From Silicimonas sp. (GTDB lineage: Bacteria; Pseudomonadota; Alphaproteobacteria; Rhodobacterales; Rhodobacteraceae): a DNA stretch of 41,144 bases. The stretch spans positions 1 through 41,144 of the forward strand of contig JAJDZT010000137.1 of assembly GCA_022824525.1 (NCBI GenBank), read 5' to 3'. Within the stretch, counting starts at the first letter, position 1; each line of letters starts with the position of its first letter. Under the pieces are notes generated by a model. The model was not told the origin of the DNA. It searched no databases and was given only the letters and a program-made list of their open reading frames with translations. This document shows positions 9,301 through 19,409 of this stretch, in pieces. Position numbers and translations under genes: made by a program.

Positions 9301-10472
9301 ATGTTACCGGCGACATCACTGTTGCGGATGCTCGTCTCTCAGCGCCGACGTTGCGCAACGCGCTCGAAGAGATTGCGGGCCGTATCACCCTGTCCAACGG
9401 TCAAGCCGCGCTTGCCCTTCAGTCGCGGCTGGAAAGCGGCGGACGCCTTGCGCTCGAGGGACCTGTCGGTCTGGCCGCCCCCAACTCCGCCGCCCTGCAG
9501 ATTACACTGACAAATGCGCGCGCGACGGATCCCCACCTTTATGAAACCAGAATTGATGGCCGGATCAACGTTGACGGTCCACTGGCCGGGGGCGCCAGGG
9601 TGACTGGTGATTTGAGCCTCGGCGAGACCAATATCCGCATCCCAAATTCAAGCATCGGCGGATCCGGCGCCATTCCTGAAGTCACCCATATCAACGAACC
9701 GCCACCTGTTCGCGGCACCCGCCGCAAGGCTGGTCTTTTACAGCAATCTTCAGGCGGTAACGGTGCGAACCAAGCGGTCTATCCGCTCGACATCCGTATC
9801 TCTGCGCCCAATCGATTGTTCGTGCGTGGTCGCGGCCTCGATAGTGAGTTCGGCGGTGCGCTTCGCGTCACCGGCACCACGGCGGACATTGTCCCGATCG
9901 GAGCTTTCGAACTGATCCGCGGTCGTCTCGATATTCTCGGGCGCCGTCTGGCACTTGAGCAGGCCCGCATCACCGTGCAGGGCGGACTGACCCCCTTCCT
10001 TGATATTCGAGCCACGACGGACGCCGAAGACACCGAAGTAGCGGTTGTCGTGTTCGGACCAGCAGACAACCCGGAAATCCGCTTCACATCCTCTCCGGAG
10101 TTGCCACAGGAAGAGGTGCTTGCACGCCTCATATTCGGCCGAGGGCTTGAGACCCTCAGCCCATTGCAAGCCGCGCGGCTGGCACTCGCGGTCAGGACGC
10201 TGGCCGGGCAAGGCGGAGAAGGTGTTGTCGGCAATATCCGGAATAGCGCCGGTCTTGCCGATTTTGACGTGACAACAAACGAAGACGGGAACGCCGCTGT
10301 CCGCGCCGGTGCGTATCTTGGCGAAAACATCTATTCAGACGTTACCGTCGATAGCGCCGGTGAGACTCAGCTCAACCTGAACCTCGACGTATCCCCGTCA
10401 CTCACGGTCCGGGGCGGCGTGACAAACGAGGGTGAAACAAGCTTGGGTATCTTCTTTGAAAGGGACTACTGA
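6396..10472 (+). CDS. tamB: TamB, translocation/assembly module inner-membrane protein
   Basis: Very long AsmA/DUF490-type protein of about 1358 residues. It should be anchored in the inner membrane by its N-terminus (MRKLIPVLFLLATPAYAQ) and span the periplasm as a hydrophobic groove that serves TamA. I take the ATG at 6396, which overlaps the tamA stop; a TTG lies one codon earlier. Residues from about 950 to the end carry the DUF490 domain, including VYPLDIRISAPNRLFVRGRG, GRLDILGRRLALEQARITVQ and the C-terminal LNLDVSPSLTVRGGVTNEGE. About 109 residues are duplicated in tandem starting at residue 651 and again at 760. The N-terminal hydrophobic stretch ends in a signal-peptidase-like AYA-QD site, so whether it stays as an anchor is open. 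Confidence 0.9.
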   Translation: MRKLIPVLFLLATPAYAQDEPSFLERLFGTDTAESDVEQGTLLEQLIEDSLSGAGRSVTVTGFRGALSGQATLERLTISDADGEWLTLNDATLDWNRAALFSGRLEVTELSAREILLPRLAAPAESDAPSPEAGRFQLPELPVSVEIGRIAAERVELGEPLFGVEAVISMEGALSLSDGDGAADLDITRLDQPGSISLDTGFQNATGDLRLDLTMSEEEGGIFATLAGLPGSPSVDFSIQGEAPISDFSADIRLSTDGAERLAGRVEITEAEETQRIAANIGGDIAPVFAPKYRDFFGDALTLQTEALIFPDGRVTLPTFSLEARELILEGSLELGADRVPDRIEVVGRIASEQDSDVLLPIAGTETRIARANLSVQFDVEQSDDWQVGFRILDLERNGLAVGEARVTGVGRINAGAQPEFAGDINFDLSGLATTEGLSEAVGSALQGNARLNWSGGPVTVERFTLAGRDLTASGDAEFEGDTITANTRVAADRVANFSRLAKRDLSGQASLNLTGSFSLLTQAFDIAATGQTIDLTVSDPRADAVLAGAAQLELEAIRDTDGLRIALTTLESEAARLTGVASLRSGGSSASFEGSLRETSLVIPGLIGPSEFRFAGQESETRDWTMDTNLTAPAITASVNGLLSNIYDLPTFQGNIELESSDLSVLSEASGRPLSGQVRLSAEGGANAELTRILVDGTLTGRDIILGDNRIDPLLRGPVSLMLEGGRTDDRIDIVQLLVNGETIKAELAGVLTDFSNAPTFEGSVAAQSDDLSVLSGVVGRPLSGSLILTAEGGAKADLSEVIIDATAEGQNVSVGMAEVDQLLRGTAKLQIDAGRQGDRIDISELAFTSEALTVATSGALGSNGETLNLEARLSDVSPYLQGFSGSVAVDGTVGRDNETLEVDLAAIGPGGTEASVVGNLAQDASRVDLAVTGTAPLALANRFIAPRSLAGTSRFDLRISGTPALENVTGDITVADARLSAPTLRNALEEIAGRITLSNGQAALALQSRLESGGRLALEGPVGLAAPNSAALQITLTNARATDPHLYETRIDGRINVDGPLAGGARVTGDLSLGETNIRIPNSSIGGSGAIPEVTHINEPPPVRGTRRKAGLLQQSSGGNGANQAVYPLDIRISAPNRLFVRGRGLDSEFGGALRVTGTTADIVPIGAFELIRGRLDILGRRLALEQARITVQGGLTPFLDIRATTDAEDTEVAVVVFGPADNPEIRFTSSPELPQEEVLARLIFGRGLETLSPLQAARLALAVRTLAGQGGEGVVGNIRNSAGLADFDVTTNEDGNAAVRAGAYLGENIYSDVTVDSAGETQLNLNLDVSPSLTVRGGVTNEGETSLGIFFERDY
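8346..8999 (+). repeat. Tandem internal duplication in tamB (period 327 bp)
   Basis: Two in-frame copies of about 109 codons start at 8346 (PTFQGNIELESSDLSVLS) and 8673 (PTFEGSVAAQSDDLSVLS). Both continue through RPLSG, AEGGA.A.L, LLRG and DRIDI in the same order. The copies have diverged at the DNA level, so the duplication is not recent, but it is much clearer than the background beta-repeat pattern of TamB. Confidence 0.7.
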
Positions 10473-10711
10473 GCCTCACGCCAGAAAGCGCGCTCGTCCC
10501 CACCAAAAACAGTGTATATCTACTGAGTTCGGCACACTCCCGTTCCATACGGTCTTTTGCGAAGAATTCACCAATGTTTCCAAGCAAGCGACACTTGAGA
10601 AGAGACTTGCCGGAAATCGAGCGAGATCTTGGAATACAAGGTTCCAGATGCTAACTTTATGGCAGGTCAGCGCCGGACCACGTTCATCGCGGCGCGCAAA
10701 CAAGGAGGACA

Positions 10712-10780
10712 ATGTCCTGTCTCAAGCCCAAGATGCGGTCCGTGGCGCGACCGCCCCTGACACCGTCGGTCACGTTATGA
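10712..10780 (+). CDS. Possible 22-residue leader peptide overlapping the rsfS start
   Basis: The ATG at 10712 follows a strong ribosome-binding site (AAGGAGGAC). It opens a 22-codon frame (MSCLKPKMRSVARPPLTPSV and two more residues) whose TGA at 10778-10780 overlaps the rsfS ATG at 10777. The rsfS start has no comparable Shine-Dalgarno of its own. A translated leader coupled to rsfS is therefore plausible. I do not recognise the peptide. An alternative is that this RBS marks the true rsfS start and the frame is lost to a sequence error. Confidence 0.45.
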   Translation: MSCLKPKMRSVARPPLTPSVTL

Positions 10781-11145
10781 CCGCTGACGCTGCCAGACCC
10801 ACGAGCGACGAGTTGCTCGACCATATTCTGAAATCACTGGACGACGACAAGGCCGAGGAAGTCACGAAGATTTCCCTTCGCGGCAAAAGCGAAATGGCTG
10901 ACTGGATGGTCATTGCATCCGGCCGTTCATCTCGTCAGGTGGCCGCGATTTCCGAGCATCTGGTCGAGACGCTCAAGCGCGAGTGCAACACACTTTCCAA
11001 GATCGAAGGCAAGGATGCCGGCGACTGGGTGCTGATTGACGCGGGCGATGTCATCGTTCACGTTTTCCGCCCGGAAGTGCGCGAATTCTACCAGCTTGAG
11101 AAGATGTGGCTCAATCCGGGTGACAGCGCAGCAAGCGGTTCCTGA
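10777..11145 (+). CDS. rsfS: Ribosomal silencing factor RsfS
   Basis: RsfS/Iojap family, 122 residues from the ATG at 10777. It binds ribosomal protein L14 and blocks joining of the subunits when nutrients are scarce. Family stretches visible are LDDDKAEEVTKISLRGKSEM, DWMVIASGRSSRQVAAIS and DWVLIDAGDVIVHVFRPEVREFYQLEKMW. A longer frame runs back to 10432, but those extra residues look like untranslated sequence. rlmH starts 15 bp downstream, a pairing seen in many bacteria, so both should be cotranscribed. The start may be coupled to the small leader frame that ends on it. Confidence 0.92.
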   Translation: MTADAARPTSDELLDHILKSLDDDKAEEVTKISLRGKSEMADWMVIASGRSSRQVAAISEHLVETLKRECNTLSKIEGKDAGDWVLIDAGDVIVHVFRPEVREFYQLEKMWLNPGDSAASGS

Positions 11146-11160
11146 ACTCAGGAACAACCG

Positions 11161-11628
11161 GTGAAAGTCAGAATAGCGGCAGTCGGGCGTCTGCGACCCG
11201 GGCCAGAAGCCGATTTGATCGCCGACTATGCGACGCGATTTGAACGAACGGGTCGACCACTTGGCCTCGGCCCGCTGGACATTCGGGAAGTCGAGGCAAA
11301 AAAGGGCGGCATGGCGGCAGAAGCAGAATTGCTTCGGAGAGCGAGCGCAGAGTGTCGTCCCCTCGTCGCGATGGATGAACGCGGCAAAACACTGACATCA
11401 CCTGACTTCGCCGAACAGATTGGAAAATGGCGCGATGCCGGGCACGCAAACGCCTGCTTTCTGATAGGTGGCGCAGATGGAATAGCGGAAGAGCTGCGCG
11501 CGCAGGCCGATTTCAAACTGAGTTTCGGAAAGATGGTGTGGCCGCACATGCTCGCGCGGGTCATGCTTGTCGAGCAGCTCTATCGCGCTGCATCCATCCT
11601 CGCCGGATCACCTTACCACAGGCACTAG
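11161..11628 (+). CDS. rlmH: 23S rRNA pseudouridine-1915 N3-methyltransferase RlmH
   Basis: SPOUT-class methyltransferase of 155 residues that methylates pseudouridine 1915 in helix 69 of 23S rRNA, using S-adenosylmethionine. The GTG at 11161 is preceded by AGGAA. Family marks are the N-terminal MKVRIAAVGRLRPGPE, the knot region FLIGGADGIAEELRAQAD and the C-terminal ILAGSPYHRH, which is nearly invariant. Its TAG stop lies in the palindrome CTAG (11625-11628), which also supplies the stop of the convergent receiver gene. Confidence 0.95.
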   Translation: MKVRIAAVGRLRPGPEADLIADYATRFERTGRPLGLGPLDIREVEAKKGGMAAEAELLRRASAECRPLVAMDERGKTLTSPDFAEQIGKWRDAGHANACFLIGGADGIAEELRAQADFKLSFGKMVWPHMLARVMLVEQLYRAASILAGSPYHRH

Positions 11629-12020
11629 GCGGCGGTTGCAACCTCTCGCGAACGGAAGCCATCCAGGACTTTTGCCACATCTTCATGCTGGTACGGTTTT
11701 CGCAGGAATGGTGCCTTGAAACCCAAGACCCGCGCGAATTCCTCCGAATGCGACGAGGTTACGGCCGCCGGCAAACCTTGGAGTTCCAATGATTTGGCGA
11801 GCGCGTAGGGAGGCAAGCCAACAAGCGTGGCCCCAAAAATAACCGCATCCACATGCCGGGTTTTCAGCGCCTTGGCCGCGAAAACGGGTGACACGGCGAC
11901 CGCCGCCACCTGATGACCGAGGTCTTCCAGAATGCACTCCAAATCAATGGACGAAACTGTGTCGTCTTCAACGATGAGTATCTGCAGTGGCTTTTCGAAT
12001 TTTGAGCAACAAGCCAACAT
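11625..12020 (-). CDS. Stand-alone receiver-like protein lacking the phosphoacceptor Asp
   Basis: 131 residues, a single CheY-like domain with no output domain. The start at 12020 has a good AGGAG site. The acidic pair is present (ILIVEDDTVSSIDLE), as are the conserved Thr/Ser position (AAVTSSHSEE) and the Lys-Pro (FLRKPYQHEDV). The strand-3 position that normally carries the phosphorylated Asp (as in LLDVNL) reads IFGATLVG, so Gly stands where Asp should be. It cannot be phosphorylated there, and it may act as a constitutive or protein-binding pseudo-receiver. No histidine kinase is nearby. It ends convergent with rlmH, sharing the CTAG stop palindrome. Confidence 0.75.
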   Translation of the reverse strand: MLACCSKFEKPLQILIVEDDTVSSIDLECILEDLGHQVAAVAVSPVFAAKALKTRHVDAVIFGATLVGLPPYALAKSLELQGLPAAVTSSHSEEFARVLGFKAPFLRKPYQHEDVAKVLDGFRSREVATAA

Positions 12021-12296
12021 CGAGGCTCCTATGTGGTTCCCTAGAGCCCACCCCGCGACAAGATTTACAGCATCTCCGTAACAGTTTCTCGAAATTTCGT
12101 CGCTACAGCGCAGCGACGCCCCTCTTCAATTATGTTCTGCGGCTGAAGATGTGGGAATTGAAGACGCTTACATCGGTTGAATTCTTGATGGCCCGTCAAC
12201 TCGCACATGCAGAAATTCCAACTACGATTTGTTGGCAAAAAGTGGCCAATCCGGGCTTGGATGCGAGATTCTGTACCGAATCAAGGACAGCGCGAC
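12021..12296. other. Intergenic region between the receiver gene and the Lrp gene
   Basis: About 276 bp with no convincing coding frame. It should hold the promoter of the receiver gene and the 3' end of the lrp transcript, both on the minus strand. A perfect 10-bp palindrome CGAAATTTCG lies at 12090-12099, about 70 bp before the receiver start. I see no clear -35/-10 pair and no terminator. Confidence 0.4.
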
Positions 12297-12737
12297 CTAG
12301 CTGAACTCCTTCAAAACCACCAAGCTTTGAAAGCCCTCAACCGGTGGTTCATAGAAGTGCGCGTCTGCAAAATCTGCGAACTCTTCCATGGATCGGTACG
12401 CCATGATGATGACGATGTCTTCATCTCCGGTAACCGAAAAAATGCGCTGAACCGCATCGAACCTTGCCAGCTTTGTTGTCAGGGTTTCGATCCGTTTTGG
12501 ATTGTGTCGGGTAATTGTCAGCAGGACGATAATCTGAGTGGTCGGAGCGCGCTTGAACGCGTCGGAAACGATCGCCACCTCGCGCTCGATTGCACCAATC
12601 TTCCGAAGCCGCTGCAACCGTCGAAGGCAAGCCGCAGGTGACAACCCGACCTCCTCCGACAGGCGCTCGCCCGTGCGACGACTGTCTTCCTCCATAAGCG
12701 CCAGAATTCGCCGGTCGAACGTGTCGATCTCTTCCAT
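12297..12737 (-). CDS. Lrp/AsnC-family transcriptional regulator
   Basis: 146 residues from the ATG at 12737; the longer open frame upstream is not Lrp-like. The N-terminal HTH is clear (MEEIDTFDRRILALMEEDSR, then LSEEVGLSPAACLRRLQRLR). The RAM sensor domain follows (TQIIVLLTITRHNPKRIETL, then VTGDEDIVIIMAYRSMEEFA). These proteins bind DNA as dimers to octamers and usually respond to an amino acid. The target may be the divergent DUF1127 gene or lrp itself. An imperfect inverted repeat (TTTGCGA...TTCGCACAAA, 12757-12777) lies about 20 bp upstream of the start. The ligand is unknown. Confidence 0.88.
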   Translation of the reverse strand: MEEIDTFDRRILALMEEDSRRTGERLSEEVGLSPAACLRRLQRLRKIGAIEREVAIVSDAFKRAPTTQIIVLLTITRHNPKRIETLTTKLARFDAVQRIFSVTGDEDIVIIMAYRSMEEFADFADAHFYEPPVEGFQSLVVLKEFS

Positions 12738-12963
12738 GAAACTTGCAATTTCTCTGTTTGCGAGATTTTCGCACAAAACTGGAAAACATGCGAGAATTTC
12801 TTGATTAACGATTGATTTTGCGCACCGTCCGCAAACCCACCGGGTAGAACGGGTCACAGGTTCGGCGCCGGACCTTTTGAAACGCAACCGCCTCCATCCC
12901 CCAAGATTTCGTGGGGTAACTGCGATTCTTCGCGGCGGGTGGCACAATTCGAAAGGACGGAAC

Positions 12964-13236
12964 ATGCAAATTCACTCACCAGATAGCCTTCAGCGCGTTC
13001 ACGGGCTGAAACCTCCCAAGGGTCCTGGCTTGTTTGCCCGCTTTATCGCCTGGCACAAAGAACGGGTCAAAATGGCCGCCGCTGTAAGCAAAGCGCTCAG
13101 CCAATATGACGAACTGCTCAGCATGCCGAACTACATGCTGGCCGATATCGGCTTAACCCGAGACATGGTCCGGAAGGAACGGAGACGCCTTCTGTTGACT
13201 GGCAAGCTTGAGACGACCAAGCGCAGACGGCGATAA
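12964..13236 (+). CDS. Small DUF1127 protein
   Basis: 90 residues from the ATG at 12964, preceded by AAAGGACGGAAC. The C-terminal half is the DUF1127 signature of alphaproteobacteria (LSQYDELLSMPNYMLADIGLTRDMV) followed by a strongly basic tail (RKERRRLL to KRRRR). Some short relatives bind RNA and affect phosphate and RNA metabolism, but no role can be assigned here. It lies divergent from the Lrp gene and ends 3 bp from the convergent pgm stop. Confidence 0.75.
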   Translation: MQIHSPDSLQRVHGLKPPKGPGLFARFIAWHKERVKMAAAVSKALSQYDELLSMPNYMLADIGLTRDMVRKERRRLLLTGKLETTKRRRR

Positions 13237-13239
13237 ACC

Positions 13240-16364
<3,125 letters not shown>

Positions 16365-16389
16365 TTCTATCTCCCTCGCTTGCCGTCAA

Positions 16390-16410
16390 CTTGTCGTGTC
16401 ACGTCACAAG
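16390..16410. promoter_or_regulatory. Imperfect palindrome between glpK and the MBL-like gene
   Basis: A 21-bp segment starting CTTGT and ending ACAAG, with GTG/CAC halves near the centre (7 of 10 pairs match). It lies 25 bp from the glpK start and 64 bp from the divergent start, so it could be an operator for either. There is no experimental or motif-library support. Confidence 0.25.
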
Positions 16411-16474
16411 ACGCAACGCCTTGACTGGCGAAAGCCGGATGACACGCTACACTTCGTAGAAGGAGGTGCTTCCC

Positions 16475-17317
16475 ATGCTCAGACTGCTACTCTCCCTCAC
16501 TTTCGCAGCGCTTGCTCTTCCGGCAGCCGCGCAGGACCGACGCCCGAGCCATTGTTTTGCAATTGCCGAGAGCATTCCGGGTGCCGCTTTCGTACAGAAA
16601 GCCTCGTGGAACACGCAGACAGACGACGAGTTCACGGTCCGCATCAGCTACATCGACCACTCCATGTACCTGCTGCAAACGTATGGCGGGCTGGACGTCG
16701 TGACCGACTACAATGGCTTCATCGGAGCTGTTGGACTGGTGCCCGATGTCGTGACAATGAACAATGCCCACGAGACGCATTGGACCGCCTTCCCGCATCC
16801 CGACATCGACCATGTTCTGGAGGGGTGGTGGCAGAATGGTGAACCGGCAGAGTACTACCTTGATCTGGGCGAAATGCTCATTCGCAACGCCACAACCGAT
16901 ATCAGGAACCGTTTCGACAACACGGTCGCCGTAGAAGACAACAACTCGATCTTCATCTTCGAAGTCGCTGGACTGTGTATCGGGCACCTGGGACATCTTC
17001 ACCACGAGCCTTCGGACGAGACCTATGCCGCCATCGGTCGGCTGGACGTCGTGATGGCAGCGGTCGATGGCGGCATGACGGTCAATACCGAGACTATGAT
17101 CCGCATCGTGAACCGCTTCAAAAGCTCGGTCGTCCTGCCAATGCACTGGTGGTTCGGTGGATCACTGGATCGGTTCCTCGACGGTGTGTCGAATGAATTC
17201 GATATTGATCGGCGCGGCACGAACAGCATGGAATTGTCGCTTCGCAACCTCCCGTCCCGGCCAACTGTTGTCGTGCTCGAACCGAAGTTTCTCACACAGC
17301 CACAAGGCGGTGATTAA
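16475..17317 (+). CDS. Exported metallo-beta-lactamase-fold-like protein with altered metal motif
   Basis: 280 residues from the ATG at 16475, 6 bp after a strong AAGGAGGTG. A signal peptide is present (MLRLLLSLTFAALALPAAAQ), so it is periplasmic. The body resembles UlaG-like MBL proteins: ISYIDHSMYLLQTYGGLDVV (first beta strands), a His-containing loop VVTMNNAHETHWTAF, VAGLCIGHLGHLHHEPSD in place of the usual GDT region, DVVMAAVDGGMTV, and VVLPMHWWFGG near the end. The canonical HxHxDH is not present as such; the His spacing is different, and extra histidines occur in GHLGHLHH. Whether it is an enzyme is open. The FAD oxidoreductase starts 45 bp downstream in the same direction. Confidence 0.6.
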   Translation: MLRLLLSLTFAALALPAAAQDRRPSHCFAIAESIPGAAFVQKASWNTQTDDEFTVRISYIDHSMYLLQTYGGLDVVTDYNGFIGAVGLVPDVVTMNNAHETHWTAFPHPDIDHVLEGWWQNGEPAEYYLDLGEMLIRNATTDIRNRFDNTVAVEDNNSIFIFEVAGLCIGHLGHLHHEPSDETYAAIGRLDVVMAAVDGGMTVNTETMIRIVNRFKSSVVLPMHWWFGGSLDRFLDGVSNEFDIDRRGTNSMELSLRNLPSRPTVVVLEPKFLTQPQGGD

Positions 17318-17362
17318 AAGGGGTGTTTCCCTCTCTCCACGGTCAAAGTAGATACTTGGCCG

Positions 17363-18769
17363 ATGCTGAAGGAAGCCGACACCGCATTCGCCCGGTCTCT
17401 CGAAGAGGCCGGGATCGCTGTCAGGGCCGCAAGCGCCCCATACCTTGAAGAAATGCGCGGGAACTTCGTTGGCCGAAGCGAATTTGTGGCGCTTCCCAAT
17501 TCGACCGACGAAGTTGCGCGGATTGTACGGCGTTGTGGAGAGGGTCGCGTCGGCGTCATTCCGTTTGGCGGTGGCACGGGGTTGGTGGCCGGCCAGGTTG
17601 CCCCTAGTGGACCACCGCCACTTGTTCTCTCACTCGAACGGATGTCTGCAATCCGAAGCGTCTACCCCGACGAAAACACAATGACCGTGGAAGCAGGTGC
17701 CACACTTGCAAACATTCAAACAGCGGCAAGCGAAGTGAACCGCCTCTTTCCGCTTTCCTACGCCAGCCAGGGCAGCGCGCGGATTGGGGGCGCACTCTCG
17801 GTGAACTCGGGGGGCCTCAACGTTCTGCGCTATGGTCCGGCACGCGATCTGTGTCTTGGGGTCGAGGCCGTTCTACCGAATGGAGACGTCTTCAACGGCC
17901 TGAAGCGGTTGAGAAAGGACAATACCGGCTACGACCTTCGAAATTTGCTGATTGGCTCGGAAGGCACACTCGGCATCATCACGGCCGCCGCACTCAAGCT
18001 CTTCCCCTTGCCTGTTCACTTGGCAACAGCGTTCATTTCTGTCCCAAGTCCAACTGCGGCGCTCAGCCTTCTTTCTCTGTTTCGCGAGCATACCGGCGAT
18101 GGTGTCTCCGCGTTCGAATTGATCTCCTCGCAGTCATTTGCCTTCCTCCGCGAAACCCACCCCGAGCTTCGCCTGCCGTTCGAACAAGACCCTGAGTGGT
18201 GCGTTTTGGTAGAAGTGGGCACGGGCCCCTCAACCGATGCAGAAACGCTTCTGGCCGAAGCCTTCGAAAAAGCAATGGAGGTTGACCTCGCCAGCGATGC
18301 CCGCCTCGCCCAAAGCGGACAGCAGCGCGACGCTTTCTGGGCTGTCCGGGAAAACATCCCGGAAGCAAACCGAAGAATAGGCGCGATTGCGAGCCATGAT
18401 ATCGCTTTGCCACTCGGCGAACTCCCCGCATTCCTCGAAGAAGCGGACACGGAAATCAGATCGCTTTTCCCCATGCGGATCAATGCGTTCGGGCATTTGG
18501 GCGACGGCAACCTGCATTACAACATCTTCCCGCCCGAAGGAGAAAGTCGTGAGCGGATGCGCGACAAGGCACCCATCGTAACCCGCAAACTCCACGATCT
18601 GGTTGCCGCGCGCGGCGGTACATTCAGTGCGGAACACGGGGTGGGTCGTGCGAAGGTCGACGAACTGAAACGCTACGGCGATCCGGCAAAGCTCGCCGCG
18701 ATGCGTACAATCAAGGATGCCCTCGATCCTTTGGGTATCCTGAACCCGGGCGCCATTTTTGCCGAATGA
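17363..18769 (+). CDS. FAD-binding oxidoreductase, GlcD/D-2-hydroxyacid dehydrogenase type
   Basis: 468 residues, VAO/PCMH-type FAD protein. The FAD domain shows GVIPFGGGTGLVAGQ, the SQGSARIGGALSVNSGG loop and NTGYDLRNLLIGSEGTLGI. The C-terminal FAD-oxidase domain has the metal-binding FGHLGDGNLHYN and the closing FSAEHGVGRAKVDELKRYGDP. This pattern fits D-lactate or D-2-hydroxyglutarate dehydrogenases, which pass electrons to a quinone or ETF. The exact substrate cannot be read from sequence. It may be cotranscribed with the MBL-like gene. A 9-bp perfect hairpin follows the stop. Confidence 0.88.
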   Translation: MLKEADTAFARSLEEAGIAVRAASAPYLEEMRGNFVGRSEFVALPNSTDEVARIVRRCGEGRVGVIPFGGGTGLVAGQVAPSGPPPLVLSLERMSAIRSVYPDENTMTVEAGATLANIQTAASEVNRLFPLSYASQGSARIGGALSVNSGGLNVLRYGPARDLCLGVEAVLPNGDVFNGLKRLRKDNTGYDLRNLLIGSEGTLGIITAAALKLFPLPVHLATAFISVPSPTAALSLLSLFREHTGDGVSAFELISSQSFAFLRETHPELRLPFEQDPEWCVLVEVGTGPSTDAETLLAEAFEKAMEVDLASDARLAQSGQQRDAFWAVRENIPEANRRIGAIASHDIALPLGELPAFLEEADTEIRSLFPMRINAFGHLGDGNLHYNIFPPEGESRERMRDKAPIVTRKLHDLVAARGGTFSAEHGVGRAKVDELKRYGDPAKLAAMRTIKDALDPLGILNPGAIFAE

Positions 18770-18793
18770 GTCGGGCGCAAAGTCGCGCCCGAC
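18770..18793. terminator. Hairpin between convergent genes
   Basis: A perfect 9-bp stem GTCGGGCGC/GCGCCCGAC with a 6-base loop, starting at the stop codon of the FAD oxidoreductase and ending 4 bp before the hydrolase stop. There is no T-run on either strand, so it is not a textbook intrinsic terminator. Its place between two converging genes suggests a role in termination or transcript protection. Confidence 0.5.
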
Positions 18794-18797
18794 AAGA

Positions 18798-19409
18798 TCA
18801 TGCGTCTTCCAGTTTCGCCGTGAAAAAGTCCTGCAACGCCGCGATCTCCTCATGCCGGATTTCGTGCCCGCCCGGGTGCCAAAGGGAAGCAAGGTCTGCC
18901 CCTTGCGACCGATAGTACGCCTCAAGCGCTCTCGTCGCATCCGGAGGACAGATCGGATCGCGCTCACCAGCCGTGATCAACACGCGACGGCCCAACAACC
19001 CCGACTGCTCTTCCGGCGACCACGGGATCAGCGGATGCAACAAGGCGATGTCATCCACCAGATCCGGCCGCACAAATGAAACCGCCGCGAGGATGTTCGC
19101 ACCATTCGAATACCCAAGGGCCATAACCTGCCTGGCACCAACCCTTTGTTTTTCGGCTTCCATGAACGCGGCCATCGCCTCCACCCGAGCCCGAAGATCG
19201 TCCATGTCGTAGACACCTTCTCCGGTGCGGCGAAAGAACCGGTTCGCGCCCATCTCGGACACGTCACCACGAGGTGAGACGACATGCGCGTCAGGTCGCA
19301 TTTCCGACGCGAGACCGTGAAACTGATGCTCATCCCCACCTGTTCCGTGAAAGGTGAAGATCAGCGGCGCCCCGTCGGCGCCGCCTTTCCGTTCGGCAAC
19401 ATAGGTCAT
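18798..19409 (-). CDS. Alpha/beta hydrolase, phospholipase/carboxylesterase type (MhqD-like)
   Basis: 203 residues. It has the oxyanion region LIFTFHGTGGDEHQF, the nucleophile elbow ALGYSNGANI (Ser in G-x-S-x-G), the acid in ITAGERDPICPP and the catalytic His in WHPGGHEI. This matches the small carboxylesterase family that includes MhqD. It overlaps the upstream ring-cleaving dioxygenase by 4 bp (ATGA). The same pairing occurs in quinone-resistance operons (mhqO/mhqD or mhqE/mhqD), so it may hydrolyse ring-cleavage or quinone-adduct products. That role is inferred from context. Confidence 0.85.
   Translation of the reverse strand: MTYVAERKGGADGAPLIFTFHGTGGDEHQFHGLASEMRPDAHVVSPRGDVSEMGANRFFRRTGEGVYDMDDLRARVEAMAAFMEAEKQRVGARQVMALGYSNGANILAAVSFVRPDLVDDIALLHPLIPWSPEEQSGLLGRRVLITAGERDPICPPDATRALEAYYRSQGADLASLWHPGGHEIRHEEIAALQDFFTAKLEDA

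Noticed and set aside
12877-12963. Longer N-terminus for the DUF1127 protein (29 extra codons)
   Set aside because: The ATG at 12964 has a better ribosome-binding site, and the extra part is not DUF1127-like; it lies in the divergent promoter region.
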